Source: a virus
DNA: 22,707 nt
Reading direction: 5' to 3' (one strand)
Virus record (IMG/VR): IMGVR_UViG_3300021373_002673
Coordinates: 1-22,707 of that record
How positions within the stretch are numbered: the first letter of the stretch is position 1; the number at the start of each line of letters is the position of its first letter. A program made the translations under genes and the position numbers. Below, one piece after another: positions 15,195 through 22,707 of this stretch. Below the pieces are notes generated by a model. The model saw nothing but the letters and a program-made list of their open reading frames with translations, did no database searches and was not told the origin of the DNA.

Positions 15195-16344
15195 AGCATT
15201 CGAAGACTGGTATAAAGAAGCAGAAATTAAGCATTTAATTTTGCAAGATATAAATGGTGTGTTAGTATCGCCACCGTTTGCTACTGAGTTGTGCAAAGAC
15301 TATACTTGGTTTAAGTACATTGTCAAAGGTGATACAAAATTAAATTTAGATGTATTTTTAGATCTGCCGCCGGCAACAAGTAAAACTAACACTTGTGAAT
15401 TAATCGGTGGAAACATATGGATGGTGCCTTACGGCATTTATGATGATTTAAACTTTGTCGTAGAACTTGATCTTAACAAAATTAAATTACATAAACTATC
15501 ATTCGGCGGCAAAGGACAATTTTATAACCTAGCTTCTAACGGAGATGAAGGGTTTAGTTTTCCATTAGGTTATCAAGATACTAACATCGGACTACACATC
15601 AAGAACAGTAAAGTAACATCATATCCATTACCTACAAAAGGTAAAAAACTACATATGGGTACTGTTTATTGTAATGGCAGTTTTTGGAGTATGCCTAGAG
15701 GTGATGATCCTGGATACAACACATTACTAGAATTTAACGGTAAAGAAATTGTTACACACGAAATCAAAGGTATTGACGATTCAATTACACGCAAATATAC
15801 AGACATCATTGTTAAAGACAATACGCTTTATGCATTACCGTTTGGAGAAACTGCTGGTCTAAATGAAATTGTAGAATTTAACACAGACACTAAAACTTAC
15901 AAGTTGCATACAATCGATGGACACGACTTTGCTAAAAAATACAACACAGGTGTTTTAGTAGACGACACAATCATAGCATTGCCCTACGGTGAAGATTATA
16001 ATGACGATAGCAATTGGGGGCTTGTGTTTGACACAAAAACTAAGCAAAGTTATCAGTTCGATATTGGATTAAAGTTTGGTGGCAAATATAGATTTAGAAC
16101 AGGCATAGAATACAACAGTTCAGCATATTTTTTTCCGGCAGGCACACCTTCTTGTCCAATACTAAAAATATCAAAACAAGGTGATATAGAAAAAGAATTG
16201 TATATGAAAGATTGGCTTCTAGGAAGACCTATTGTTTATAATAATATGATGTGTGTAATAGGATACAATTTAAAAAATAAAGACCATAAGATTTTTCAGT
16301 TTGACGCAGACTTAAATTTGCTTTCGCAAATAGATATCACTTAA
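15184..16344 (+). CDS. Beta-propeller protein with seven PYGE-type repeats
   Basis: A 386-residue protein of the same repeat family as the preceding gene. Loops occur at about residues 29, 81, 126, 170, 219, 267 and 318 (LVSPPFATE, MVPYGIYDD, FSFPLGYQD, WSMPRGDDPGY, ALPFGETAGL, ALPYGEDYND, FFPAGTPSC). Each is followed by strands such as NEIVEFNTDTK and WGLVFDTKTK. The regular spacing of 44-52 residues indicates a propeller of about seven blades. Function is unknown. The ATG at 15184 overlaps the stop of the previous propeller by 11 bp. The gene's last 33 bp overlap the end of the convergent radical SAM gene. Confidence 0.75.
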   Translation: MTYKAFEDWYKEAEIKHLILQDINGVLVSPPFATELCKDYTWFKYIVKGDTKLNLDVFLDLPPATSKTNTCELIGGNIWMVPYGIYDDLNFVVELDLNKIKLHKLSFGGKGQFYNLASNGDEGFSFPLGYQDTNIGLHIKNSKVTSYPLPTKGKKLHMGTVYCNGSFWSMPRGDDPGYNTLLEFNGKEIVTHEIKGIDDSITRKYTDIIVKDNTLYALPFGETAGLNEIVEFNTDTKTYKLHTIDGHDFAKKYNTGVLVDDTIIALPYGEDYNDDSNWGLVFDTKTKQSYQFDIGLKFGGKYRFRTGIEYNSSAYFFPAGTPSCPILKISKQGDIEKELYMKDWLLGRPIVYNNMMCVIGYNLKNKDHKIFQFDADLNLLSQIDIT

Positions 16345-17214
16345 ACAAGCACACGTTGTCTTGCCACAAGTGATAGGCGCAGTAGGCATAGTGTAATTAC
16401 TAATTGTTCCTAACTTGCCACCTTGTTCACATTCTGCACGATATATGTCTCCATACATATCAATCTTTATCATATGCAAGCCAGCCCAACAAGTCCAACC
16501 ATAGTGATTGTTAAGTTCTTTAACAATTAAGTCATTTGCTGTCACTACCTCATCGTCGAGCATAATTTCTCCACGATGTAATTTATTATCGTCTAACTTC
16601 CTAAAATAAGGCCAGTTGCTTATTATGTCTTGCTGTTCTTGTGTGTATGAACTAACTTTGTTAGTTACGTGATCTACACTTGTCTTGTCTACAATTACTT
16701 TAGGCCATATTGCAAGGGCGTCTGTAAGCGCATATAAGCGTTCTGCAACGCTTTCTTGTTCAGCAAAGTGTTCTGGTACCATCATTAAATTCAAAGCTAC
16801 AGGGCAGTCTATAGCGTTTGCTACGTCTGCAATATGCTGTATGTCTGCATACTTAGGATGATAACTAATTATTATACCATCGCTCCACTGACTTATCTCT
16901 TTGTAGTAATCTACGCTTTGACTACCGTTAGTAAGGAAACTAAATGAATGTCCTTGTTGTTTAACTGTTTTTGCAAACTCAGTAAAGTGCTTCCAATATG
17001 TAGGTTCACCACCTGTTATTCTATAGCAAACTTCTTTACCCGGTAAATCAAAAGTCTTTACAAAATTAATCACATCGTCTTTGTTAGGCCAACCACTAGA
17101 ACCATCGTGTAAGAAACTAGGACAATAGTCGCAACGATAGTTGCACTTGTTACTTAATGTCCAACTAACAAGAAACCAATTTTCTTTTTCTGCATTTTGA
17201 TAAGTTAGCTTCAT
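16312..17214 (-). CDS. Radical SAM protein with Cys-rich C-terminus
   Basis: A 300-residue radical SAM protein. LVSWTLSNKCNYRCDYCPSF gives the cluster Cys C24, C28 and C31; RITGGEPTYW gives the SAM-binding GGEP, and FSFLTNGS a later core strand. The C-terminal part has C242 (GWTCWAGLHMIKID), C262, C283, C288 and C290, in a spacing that could hold an auxiliary Fe-S cluster (SPASM/twitch-like). VSWTLS, IISYHPKYAD, LMMVPEHF and SSYTQEQQ all have counterparts in the protein at 20724-21710, so these are paralogs in the same operon. Substrate unknown. Its ATG overlaps the stop of the hydroxylase-like gene by 4 bp. It is the last gene of the seven-gene unit that enters from the right edge. Confidence 0.85.
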   Translation of the reverse strand: MKLTYQNAEKENWFLVSWTLSNKCNYRCDYCPSFLHDGSSGWPNKDDVINFVKTFDLPGKEVCYRITGGEPTYWKHFTEFAKTVKQQGHSFSFLTNGSQSVDYYKEISQWSDGIIISYHPKYADIQHIADVANAIDCPVALNLMMVPEHFAEQESVAERLYALTDALAIWPKVIVDKTSVDHVTNKVSSYTQEQQDIISNWPYFRKLDDNKLHRGEIMLDDEVVTANDLIVKELNNHYGWTCWAGLHMIKIDMYGDIYRAECEQGGKLGTISNYTMPTAPITCGKTTCACLSDIYLRKQI

Positions 17215-17867
17215 TCCGACATTGTGTTTTTTAAAATAAGATTTTGTGTACGTTCATTTAGTTTTACGGTTAAAATTAAACTATACAAATTATTACTAAA
17301 ACTAAAAACACTATGATCTAATTGAAAATTCGTAAAGTACACTGATCCTGGCTCTGGATATAACGGCTTCCCGTCTATCAGCTGCACATAGTTTTCAGGA
17401 CTACAATTTCCAAACACAACTAAAAGTCTAAAATATTCTGGACTTACTCCGTGAAAATCTCTATGCGGAGGGAAAAATCCTCCTTGATCAACCCGTACTA
17501 AATGCACACGACCAATGTCAGGCGCAAATACGTCTACTAGTTTTGCTATCTCTGGAATCTTATGATACACCTCAGTTGGTGTATTAAAGTTTTCTTCTTT
17601 CATTTCAACATCGTGATAACGTTGCATATGTCCAAAGCTATTCAAATGATAATTGTCCATTACATCGCCAGTATGGCTTGTTACAGGTAAACCCCATCTA
17701 TTATTGTGTGTATCTTTTTTTGCATTATACGGACACCAATTGTCTTTGAACTGTTCTAATTGCTGTTGTACAGCATAATGATCAATCTGCCATTTTAATT
17801 TAACTTGATTACCTAAGTTAACAAGGCTTTGCCAACGTAATCCTCTTTCAATTTCTTCCGGGGTCAT
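17211..17867 (-). CDS. Asp/Asn beta-hydroxylase-like protein lacking the 2OG-binding Arg
   Basis: A 218-residue protein related to the Asp/Asn hydroxylase-like oxygenases. VDQGGFFPPHRDFHG gives H135 and D137, and PGSVYFTNFQLDHSVFSF gives the distal H185. In four of the five other family members in this window an Arg follows the distal His by ten residues (nine in paralog 4). Here that place is Tyr195 in NNLYSLILTV. Iron binding should be possible, but 2OG binding would need another residue, a different co-substrate, or may be lost. The N-terminal segment (about 1-110) is unlike the other copies. The ATG has GAGGAA upstream and overlaps the stop of the twitch radical SAM gene by 4 bp; its own stop overlaps another radical SAM gene, so it sits between two radical SAM enzymes. 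Confidence 0.7.
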   Translation of the reverse strand: MTPEEIERGLRWQSLVNLGNQVKLKWQIDHYAVQQQLEQFKDNWCPYNAKKDTHNNRWGLPVTSHTGDVMDNYHLNSFGHMQRYHDVEMKEENFNTPTEVYHKIPEIAKLVDVFAPDIGRVHLVRVDQGGFFPPHRDFHGVSPEYFRLLVVFGNCSPENYVQLIDGKPLYPEPGSVYFTNFQLDHSVFSFSNNLYSLILTVKLNERTQNLILKNTMSE

Positions 17868-19159
17868 ATATTCCTCAATTCTTCAAACGTTTCTCTAAAA
17901 TTTAAATCTCTGTTACTATCATTTATTTCTAAGTATTCTACTGCGGCTGAAAGTTTATGTGACCAGTCCTCACTATTCATATAATCAACAAGACCTAGCC
18001 AACGTTGTTTACCATATTTGTTATTAATAAACTCTTTTGTGTTGTATGAATTAGCAAATGTACTTATAGAATGTGACACCTGTTTCTTGATATCTTTGGG
18101 TAGCACTTTTATATTTAAATAGCTAGGCAAATAAACTAAATGTAACCCTATAACACCTGCTCCGTAAGGTGCAGCATTTATTTTTTTAAAGTTTTGATCT
18201 ATTTTCCATTCTGCTAGTTCTACTAAACTGCCTACATTTAATAGCTGAACTGCACAAGCCATATTAACTGTAACATTTTTATTAGTGTTATCTAACTTGT
18301 GCATATTAGAAACTAAACTATCCCAGTTACTAGGATAGCGAATGTAATCATTTTTTTCGCCTACTGCATCAATACTAAAGTTAAATTTGACTTCCTTAAA
18401 ATGCTTCCATAAGTCTAACAGTTTATCACTTATATCAGTGCCGTTTGAGTTATAACGTAATACACATTTCTTTGCGTGGCCTTCTGCTACCATAAATTCT
18501 AATATAGTATAATGTTCTGGTATCATTAAAGGTTCGCCGCCGGCAAAGTATAGTTCTTTAATATTTTGTGCTTGTCCCTTAACTGAATTAAGAAACATAC
18601 TTTTCTTATACCAGGCGTAATCAAAGCTAGGATCCCATCCTTGATCTTGTTTTAAATCTTTATTTTTATATTTAGGATATTGAAGTTTCCAATCCTTAAT
18701 CCAACTTGAGCTGTCGTGAGGACTACACATAATACATTTTAAATTACACATATTACCTAGGCGCAAATCAAAGTAAGGAATATTTGGCGGCACAGTACCG
18801 TCTCTTTTAGTTTGCAATACAATGCTATCAATGTCTAATCGCTTGCTCCATACTTCTGTTTCCCAGTTGCGTTTACTTTTAATTCCCTTACTTTCTTCTT
18901 CAAAACACTTACGACAACTTGCAGGAATTTCTCCACGCAACATCTCTAGTCGTGTATTACGCATTTGGCGACTATTAAAAACTTCTTCAATAGTATGATC
19001 ACGTAAATTCATATTAACGCCATCTTTTTTAACAAGTCCTACTTCTTTGTCGTCTGTAGTACCAGCACCACTAGCGTTAGCAGTACAACACACTCGTACA
19101 TCTCCATTAGGACGAGTTGCTAAATGTATCCAAGGTAATGGACAAAAAGTTTCGCTCAT
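17864..19159 (-). CDS. Twitch-domain radical SAM protein
   Basis: A 431-residue radical SAM protein. It opens with FCPLPWIHLATRPNGDVRVC, in which the 'FCxxPW' and 'GxVxxCC' pattern (C6, C24, C25) together with C82 and C85 marks a Cys-rich SPASM/twitch-type module in front of the core. The radical SAM cluster is C138-x3-C142-x2-C145 in LRLGNMCNLKCIMCSP, and GGEP follows in YFAGGEPLMI. SIDAVGEKNDYIRYPSNW ties it to the protein at 12583-13560. It is longer than that paralog, with an insert before GGEP and a longer tail. It overlaps the methyltransferase gene upstream and the Arg-less hydroxylase-like gene downstream by 4 bp each, which argues for a shared pathway. Substrate unknown. Confidence 0.87.
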   Translation of the reverse strand: MSETFCPLPWIHLATRPNGDVRVCCTANASGAGTTDDKEVGLVKKDGVNMNLRDHTIEEVFNSRQMRNTRLEMLRGEIPASCRKCFEEESKGIKSKRNWETEVWSKRLDIDSIVLQTKRDGTVPPNIPYFDLRLGNMCNLKCIMCSPHDSSSWIKDWKLQYPKYKNKDLKQDQGWDPSFDYAWYKKSMFLNSVKGQAQNIKELYFAGGEPLMIPEHYTILEFMVAEGHAKKCVLRYNSNGTDISDKLLDLWKHFKEVKFNFSIDAVGEKNDYIRYPSNWDSLVSNMHKLDNTNKNVTVNMACAVQLLNVGSLVELAEWKIDQNFKKINAAPYGAGVIGLHLVYLPSYLNIKVLPKDIKKQVSHSISTFANSYNTKEFINNKYGKQRWLGLVDYMNSEDWSHKLSAAVEYLEINDSNRDLNFRETFEELRNI

Positions 19160-19755
19160 TTCTTTTTTCCTATAAGCATATAACGCTCGTACTTAGATGT
19201 AGGAAAGGTTCCTCTAAAGTACGGCTTAATTTTGCTCATCTTTGTAAAGTCAGTTAAATCTATAGAACAACGAATGTGTTCGTCTAGGTCGAAATAATTA
19301 TTACTTTGAAGTACAAAAACTGCATCGCCTGGCTGATTAGACAACCATCGCTCATACTGTTCTTGTGTTATATGCTCACAACTTGTGTTTATTACAACAT
19401 CGGCATCTGTTTTAAAATCGCACATATCTGCTGTAATTGCGCTAAATTTTCCTTGCATCTCATAACGTTTATTAATTGTATATGCTATATTTTCGCATAA
19501 TGGGTCTATATCTACGCTTGTAATGCGTTGTATGCTAATTTTAGAATTAAACAGTATACTTGCTAAAACTCCGTTCCAACCACCGTATATGACGATATTT
19601 AACGGTTTAACCGGTACAAATCCTAGTAGTTGTTCAGCTAGCCATACTTTGCTGTTTACTTGCCCTTTCCAAAAGCTCTCAAGGGTACGATACCTATCCT
19701 CGCTATTACGAATAGCATCCATCCAAAATAATACGTCTTGTATATCAACTTTCAA
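19156..19755 (-). CDS. Class I SAM-dependent methyltransferase-like protein
   Basis: A 199-residue Rossmann-fold protein. LNIVIYGGWNGVLASILF (52-69) is the Gly-rich SAM-binding motif I, and RITSVDIDPLCENIAY (77-92) has the acidic residue that binds the SAM ribose. ITADMCDF and DADVVINTSCEHI fill the places of the later motifs, and the QPGDAVFVLQSNNYF strand follows. It is compact, with no extra substrate domain, as in small-molecule methyltransferases. The target atom cannot be inferred. It is placed between two radical SAM genes, overlapping them by 11 and 4 bp, so methylation is probably a step of the same pathway. Confidence 0.75.
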   Translation of the reverse strand: MKVDIQDVLFWMDAIRNSEDRYRTLESFWKGQVNSKVWLAEQLLGFVPVKPLNIVIYGGWNGVLASILFNSKISIQRITSVDIDPLCENIAYTINKRYEMQGKFSAITADMCDFKTDADVVINTSCEHITQEQYERWLSNQPGDAVFVLQSNNYFDLDEHIRCSIDLTDFTKMSKIKPYFRGTFPTSKYERYMLIGKKK

Positions 19756-20731
19756 ATTGAGCTCCTAGTTTATCAAACTTACCGCACTGTTTTTTACAAG
19801 TTTCTAAACAACTTGACGACCAAGTATTTTCTATTTGAGTAAAATAATCAGAATTAAATATCTCTTCTAAACTTGTAGTTCGAAGGTTAGGAAACTTTCC
19901 TATTTTCCCCATATAATCAATGCGCTCATTGCTTACTGGCGGAAGCCATTCTAAATCTATCCAACAGCACGGAGAAACTGCTCCGTTAGCACCAATGTAC
20001 ATCTCATTAGCATTTTTTGCTTTACAACTAATAGTAGGTTTTATTTCTGATTTTGCATCCTCGATTTTTTCTATAAAACTTACACTGCGGTCGGTAGGAT
20101 ACAATGTGTCAATTGGTTTTCCGGCGTCATCCAATACAATATATTTGCCGTCTTTAAATCTACTAGAATCTTTCTTTTGAAATTCTTTAAATCCTAACTC
20201 GTATGCTAGTTTTTCACATTCTTCAGTCTGATGTTGATTATGCTGAAATACTAACATATCCCAACGTGCTTCTCCACCTGCATTTATAAATGTTTTTGCA
20301 TTTTCAATAATTCTGTTAAAGTCTGTATTGATACGATACTTACTGTGTGTGTCCTCTAAACCATCAAGGCCAAACACTACAATTACATTTAGGTATGCTA
20401 GATCTTTCCAAAACTTTTTATTTCTAGCACTTCCGTTAGTATGCATCTGCAAATGTACTTTAGGATTGAGGCTTCTAATATATTCAAATATAGGTACTGT
20501 ATCTTTAGCTATAATAGGATCACCTAAATTACCGCACATATAAAATTTATCAAGTTGTTTTATAAACGAAACTGGAAACCATTCTTTGAATTGTGTCAAT
20601 GTAATTTCTTCTAAGTCTACCCAAGGCATCATCGGACCGCCTTGCAGTCTTCTAGGACACATAGGACAACGTGCCTGACACTTACTTGTAACTTCAAAGT
20701 GTATTATTCTTATTTGATCTAAATTATACAT
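19745..20731 (-). CDS. SPASM-domain radical SAM protein
   Basis: A 328-residue radical SAM protein with a classical layout. The core motif is C18-x3-C22-x2-C25 in VTSKCQARCPMCPRR near the N-terminus. The GGEP position is taken by CGNLGDP (66-72), a known variation in SPASM-type proteins. HLQMHTNGSARN follows. The C-terminal SPASM-like region has C236, C255 and C256 (GAVSPCCWIDLEW), C308, C312 and C316 (SSCLETCKKQC), enough for one or two auxiliary Fe-S clusters. Such enzymes commonly modify peptides or proteins, but sugar-acting members exist. The ATG has AAAGG upstream. It overlaps the upstream radical SAM gene by 8 bp and the methyltransferase by 11 bp. Confidence 0.87.
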   Translation of the reverse strand: MYNLDQIRIIHFEVTSKCQARCPMCPRRLQGGPMMPWVDLEEITLTQFKEWFPVSFIKQLDKFYMCGNLGDPIIAKDTVPIFEYIRSLNPKVHLQMHTNGSARNKKFWKDLAYLNVIVVFGLDGLEDTHSKYRINTDFNRIIENAKTFINAGGEARWDMLVFQHNQHQTEECEKLAYELGFKEFQKKDSSRFKDGKYIVLDDAGKPIDTLYPTDRSVSFIEKIEDAKSEIKPTISCKAKNANEMYIGANGAVSPCCWIDLEWLPPVSNERIDYMGKIGKFPNLRTTSLEEIFNSDYFTQIENTWSSSCLETCKKQCGKFDKLGAQFES

Positions 20732-21710
20732 TCTTTACCTTTGGTAATTTTGAGTCGGCGCTACTAACACAAGAAGGTGTAATGCACTGTGCTGGCGCTG
20801 TAAACAGCTTAAAACCGCCATCTAAAGTGCCCAATGGTTCATCGTGACAGCTATAACTACGCTTGACTTCATTTTCACGTATAACACATCCTTGATAGCC
20901 TGCATTACAGGACCATCCTTTGAACTTGTTAAAGCCAAACGCATTAAAGCGTTCTGCTTGATCTAACTCGTACTCTATTCCTTGGGCATCTTTGAGTAGG
21001 ATTTGTGCGACTTGTTCGCCTTTCCACTCTTGGGGGAATCCTTGTTGCATTCTTTGGATTTGGTCTTGTGTATATCCGTGTACGACAAAACTGGCGGTAG
21101 GATCGGACTGGGGCTTGAGAGTAACGCTGATGCCTCTGGCGGCAAATCGTTCAAGGCGTTCGTAAAGCTCTTCAAACATTTCAGGGACCATAACTTGATT
21201 GATTGTAACAAATGTTTCATTATGCATTAATTGGAGACATTTATCTCCAAACTCCTGTTCGTTTGCAAATTCTGCGTGATAACTTGCAGTAATACTTCTA
21301 CGCTGAAGTTTGCTTGTTGATTCTAACCACCTATTCCACCATTTACTGCCTGGGGACAAATTAGTAGTCATATGTATACTCTGGTACTCAGGATTGTTAT
21401 CATCACAATAGTGATCAATAATCTCTCCAAAGTATTTATAAGCAGTAGGTTCCCCGCCAGAAAAACTAAAATGAAAGTTTTTAAATCCGTTTTCTCTTGC
21501 TTGACGTTTTATTTCATCAAGAGTTTTAATATAAACGCTTAGATCTTGATGATCGGGCGTACTTGATCTAGCGTAAGGCCAGCAATAGGAACAGTTATAG
21601 TTACAGAATCTCGCAAGAATCCAAGACACTGTAAATAATTCAGTGCCTAATAGGGTCTTTTGCCCGAACTCTGTAATGTCATTCCACGGTATTTTGCTGA
21701 AATTGTTCAT
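20724..21710 (-). CDS. Radical SAM protein, paralog of 16312-17214
   Basis: A protein of about 328 residues. FTVSWILARFCNYNCSYCWP gives the cluster Cys (C36, C40, C43), and FSFSGGEPTAYKYFG the SAM-binding GGEP. A Cys-rich tail (GWSCNAGYQGC, YSCHDEP, QCITPSC) suggests an auxiliary cluster. SITASYHAEFANEQEF and INQVMVPEMFEELYERLERF match SYHPKYADIQHI and LNLMMVPEHFAEQES in the protein at 16312-17214. I start it at the ATG 21710, which has GAGTGG just upstream; the frame is open to a TTG at 21722. The start lies inside the end of the glycosyltransferase-like gene, implying coupled translation. Substrate unknown. Confidence 0.83.
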   Translation of the reverse strand: MNNFSKIPWNDITEFGQKTLLGTELFTVSWILARFCNYNCSYCWPYARSSTPDHQDLSVYIKTLDEIKRQARENGFKNFHFSFSGGEPTAYKYFGEIIDHYCDDNNPEYQSIHMTTNLSPGSKWWNRWLESTSKLQRRSITASYHAEFANEQEFGDKCLQLMHNETFVTINQVMVPEMFEELYERLERFAARGISVTLKPQSDPTASFVVHGYTQDQIQRMQQGFPQEWKGEQVAQILLKDAQGIEYELDQAERFNAFGFNKFKGWSCNAGYQGCVIRENEVKRSYSCHDEPLGTLDGGFKLFTAPAQCITPSCVSSADSKLPKVKNV

Positions 21711-22707
21711 ATAACCACTCAAAGTTGTTTATTAACTGAAGGTCAGCCCCGCTAGAAAGGCCAAACTCCATACCAGCGGCAGCGCCTGCCAAAGCATATT
21801 TGCCAAATGGTCTATCGTGTCCCACGGTTGTCCAAGTTTTAAGTCTTGCGTCTGTTTCATTGTCTACTTGTCCTCTTATTGTTTTTGATGATAATTTACA
21901 GCATTCTCTAAATGCTGATCTCCACGTATTAAATTCTGTTGTTGCAAAGTTTGTAATATTACTTACTTCAGGCATTGCATTAAATTTAGTAGAAATACTA
22001 GTTGTCATATCTGTTTTTGTAACATCCATTGCTAATGTTTCTTTTACAGGAAATAATTTAACGCCTCCATAACCATATTCTAAATTGTTTATTGGATTAC
22101 GACTTCTCCAGACAAATACGTTATCCTTTTGCCACTTAGGTACCTGATAGTTAAGCTCAAATTCATCTAATAATTCAGCATCTCCATCAATAACCCAAAA
22201 CATAGTTGTTGTACATAACTTAGCAGCTTCAATATGTGCTTGATGTATGCCTTTTACTCCGTCAACACGTTTGGCTCTAGGATAGCGTTTGAGTAATTGC
22301 TCGTAGTGCTTATCAGCATTAGGTTCGTTGTAACTAATAAACACAATATCATAAGGCTTAGGAATACTAACCAGGTGCGAAATTTCTTTCTTTTTAGTAT
22401 GCCAACAAAATTCATACTCTCTTCGAGAAATATATCTGTCTTTGTGCTGTAGCATTACACCGTCATTGTACAACCCATTTTTAAAAATATGTATGTTGTC
22501 TTTTTCCCAATAAGGAATTTGATAATCAAATGTAAAGTCTGTTTCTACATCACCGGGTATGATCCAAACAAACTCACTAGTAACTGTTGTTAGTTGTGTA
22601 ACGTAATCATCATAATCACTAACAGTTATTTGTTCATAATATTTAGGAGTCGAAGCAACAATGTCTACTTCTTTCTTGTTTGTAAAGAATCTATAATCAT
22701 ATTCTCG
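21679..22707 (-). CDS. Glycosyltransferase-like protein with tandem repeats, 5' end beyond window
   Basis: The frame is open through the right edge with no stop, so at least 342 residues are visible and the true start lies outside. An apparent TTG start at 22473 has no support. Two homologous units are seen. Unit one includes REYDYRFFTNKKE, FVWIIPGDVE, DYQIPYWEKDN. Unit two includes REYEFCWHTKKKE, MFWVIDGDAE, NYQVPKWQKDN. In unit two DGD (174-176 of the visible part) resembles the metal-binding DxD of GT-A glycosyltransferases, followed by YGYGGVKLFPVKE. In unit one the first Asp is Pro (PGD). It could transfer a sugar, or be a repeat-built GT-like binding protein. It overlaps the radical SAM gene by 32 bp, linking glycan chemistry to the radical SAM run. 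Confidence 0.7.
   Translation of the reverse strand, partial: REYDYRFFTNKKEVDIVASTPKYYEQITVSDYDDYVTQLTTVTSEFVWIIPGDVETDFTFDYQIPYWEKDNIHIFKNGLYNDGVMLQHKDRYISRREYEFCWHTKKKEISHLVSIPKPYDIVFISYNEPNADKHYEQLLKRYPRAKRVDGVKGIHQAHIEAAKLCTTTMFWVIDGDAELLDEFELNYQVPKWQKDNVFVWRSRNPINNLEYGYGGVKLFPVKETLAMDVTKTDMTTSISTKFNAMPEVSNITNFATTEFNTWRSAFRECCKLSSKTIRGQVDNETDARLKTWTTVGHDRPFGKYALAGAAAGMEFGLSSGADLQLINNFEWLYEQFQQNTVE

Noticed and set aside
1-22707. Bacterial chromosome origin of the window
   Set aside because: It cannot be excluded, but late-type octamers at fixed spacing, extreme gene packing and the absence of housekeeping genes favour a phage. No phage hallmark gene is present to prove it.
1-22707. tRNA, rRNA, CRISPR array, insertion sequence, attachment site
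   Set aside because: No cloverleaf, conserved rRNA stretch, regular direct repeat array, transposase or integrase was seen on reading both strands.

Overview
The window is AT-rich and almost entirely coding, with genes packed into short runs on both strands and mostly joined by 4 to 30 bp overlaps (often ATGA). It looks like an accessory ('cargo') region of a marine T4-like tailed phage, of the cyanophage or pelagiphage myovirus kind. The support is indirect. Three transcription units start 28 to 29 bases after an octamer of the T4 late-promoter type (TATAAATA, GATAAATA, GCTAAATA). The gene content (TauD-type and Asp/Asn-hydroxylase-type 2OG oxygenases, twitch/SPASM radical SAM proteins, SGNH-like proteins) is also what I associate with such phages. 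No capsid, tail, polymerase or terminase gene is present, so the phage assignment is an inference.

Layout. (1) Positions 1-3931, minus strand: an SGNH-like protein, a 34-residue basic peptide, a B12-type radical SAM protein, a TauD-like oxygenase with an HxH motif, and the first ten codons of another gene. (2) 4045-5260, plus strand: a stripped adenylation (ANL) domain overlapping a GNAT-like protein. (3) 5235-6479, minus: a beta-propeller protein with its own late-type promoter and a strong RBS. (4) 6506-12520, minus: eight overlapping genes. Five are Asp/Asn-hydroxylase-like 2OG oxygenases, interleaved with a Cys-dependent phosphatase, a second SGNH-like protein and a 490-residue protein I cannot name. 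(5) 12583-16344, plus: a twitch radical SAM protein, a 148-residue kinase-like protein and two more beta-propellers. (6) 16312-22707, minus: a radical SAM protein, an Arg-less Asp/Asn-hydroxylase-like protein, a twitch radical SAM protein, a methyltransferase, a SPASM radical SAM protein, another radical SAM protein, and a repeat-containing glycosyltransferase-like gene that runs off the window edge.

How they may work together. In 22.7 kb there are six radical SAM proteins and seven Fe(II)/2OG-type oxygenases, plus group-transfer and group-removal enzymes (adenylation, acyltransfer, methyltransfer, kinase, phosphatase, SGNH, glycosyltransferase) and three paralogous beta-propellers. The simplest reading is a phage-encoded tailoring pathway that chemically decorates a polymer: a virion or host surface glycan, a nucleotide-linked sugar, or a protein/peptide such as the propellers or the small basic peptide. 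The substrate cannot be read from the sequence.

No tRNA, rRNA, CRISPR array, insertion sequence or convincing rho-independent terminator was seen. The only non-coding gaps are 3932-4044, 6480-6505 and about 12521-12582; no gene-free stretch exceeds 300 bases.
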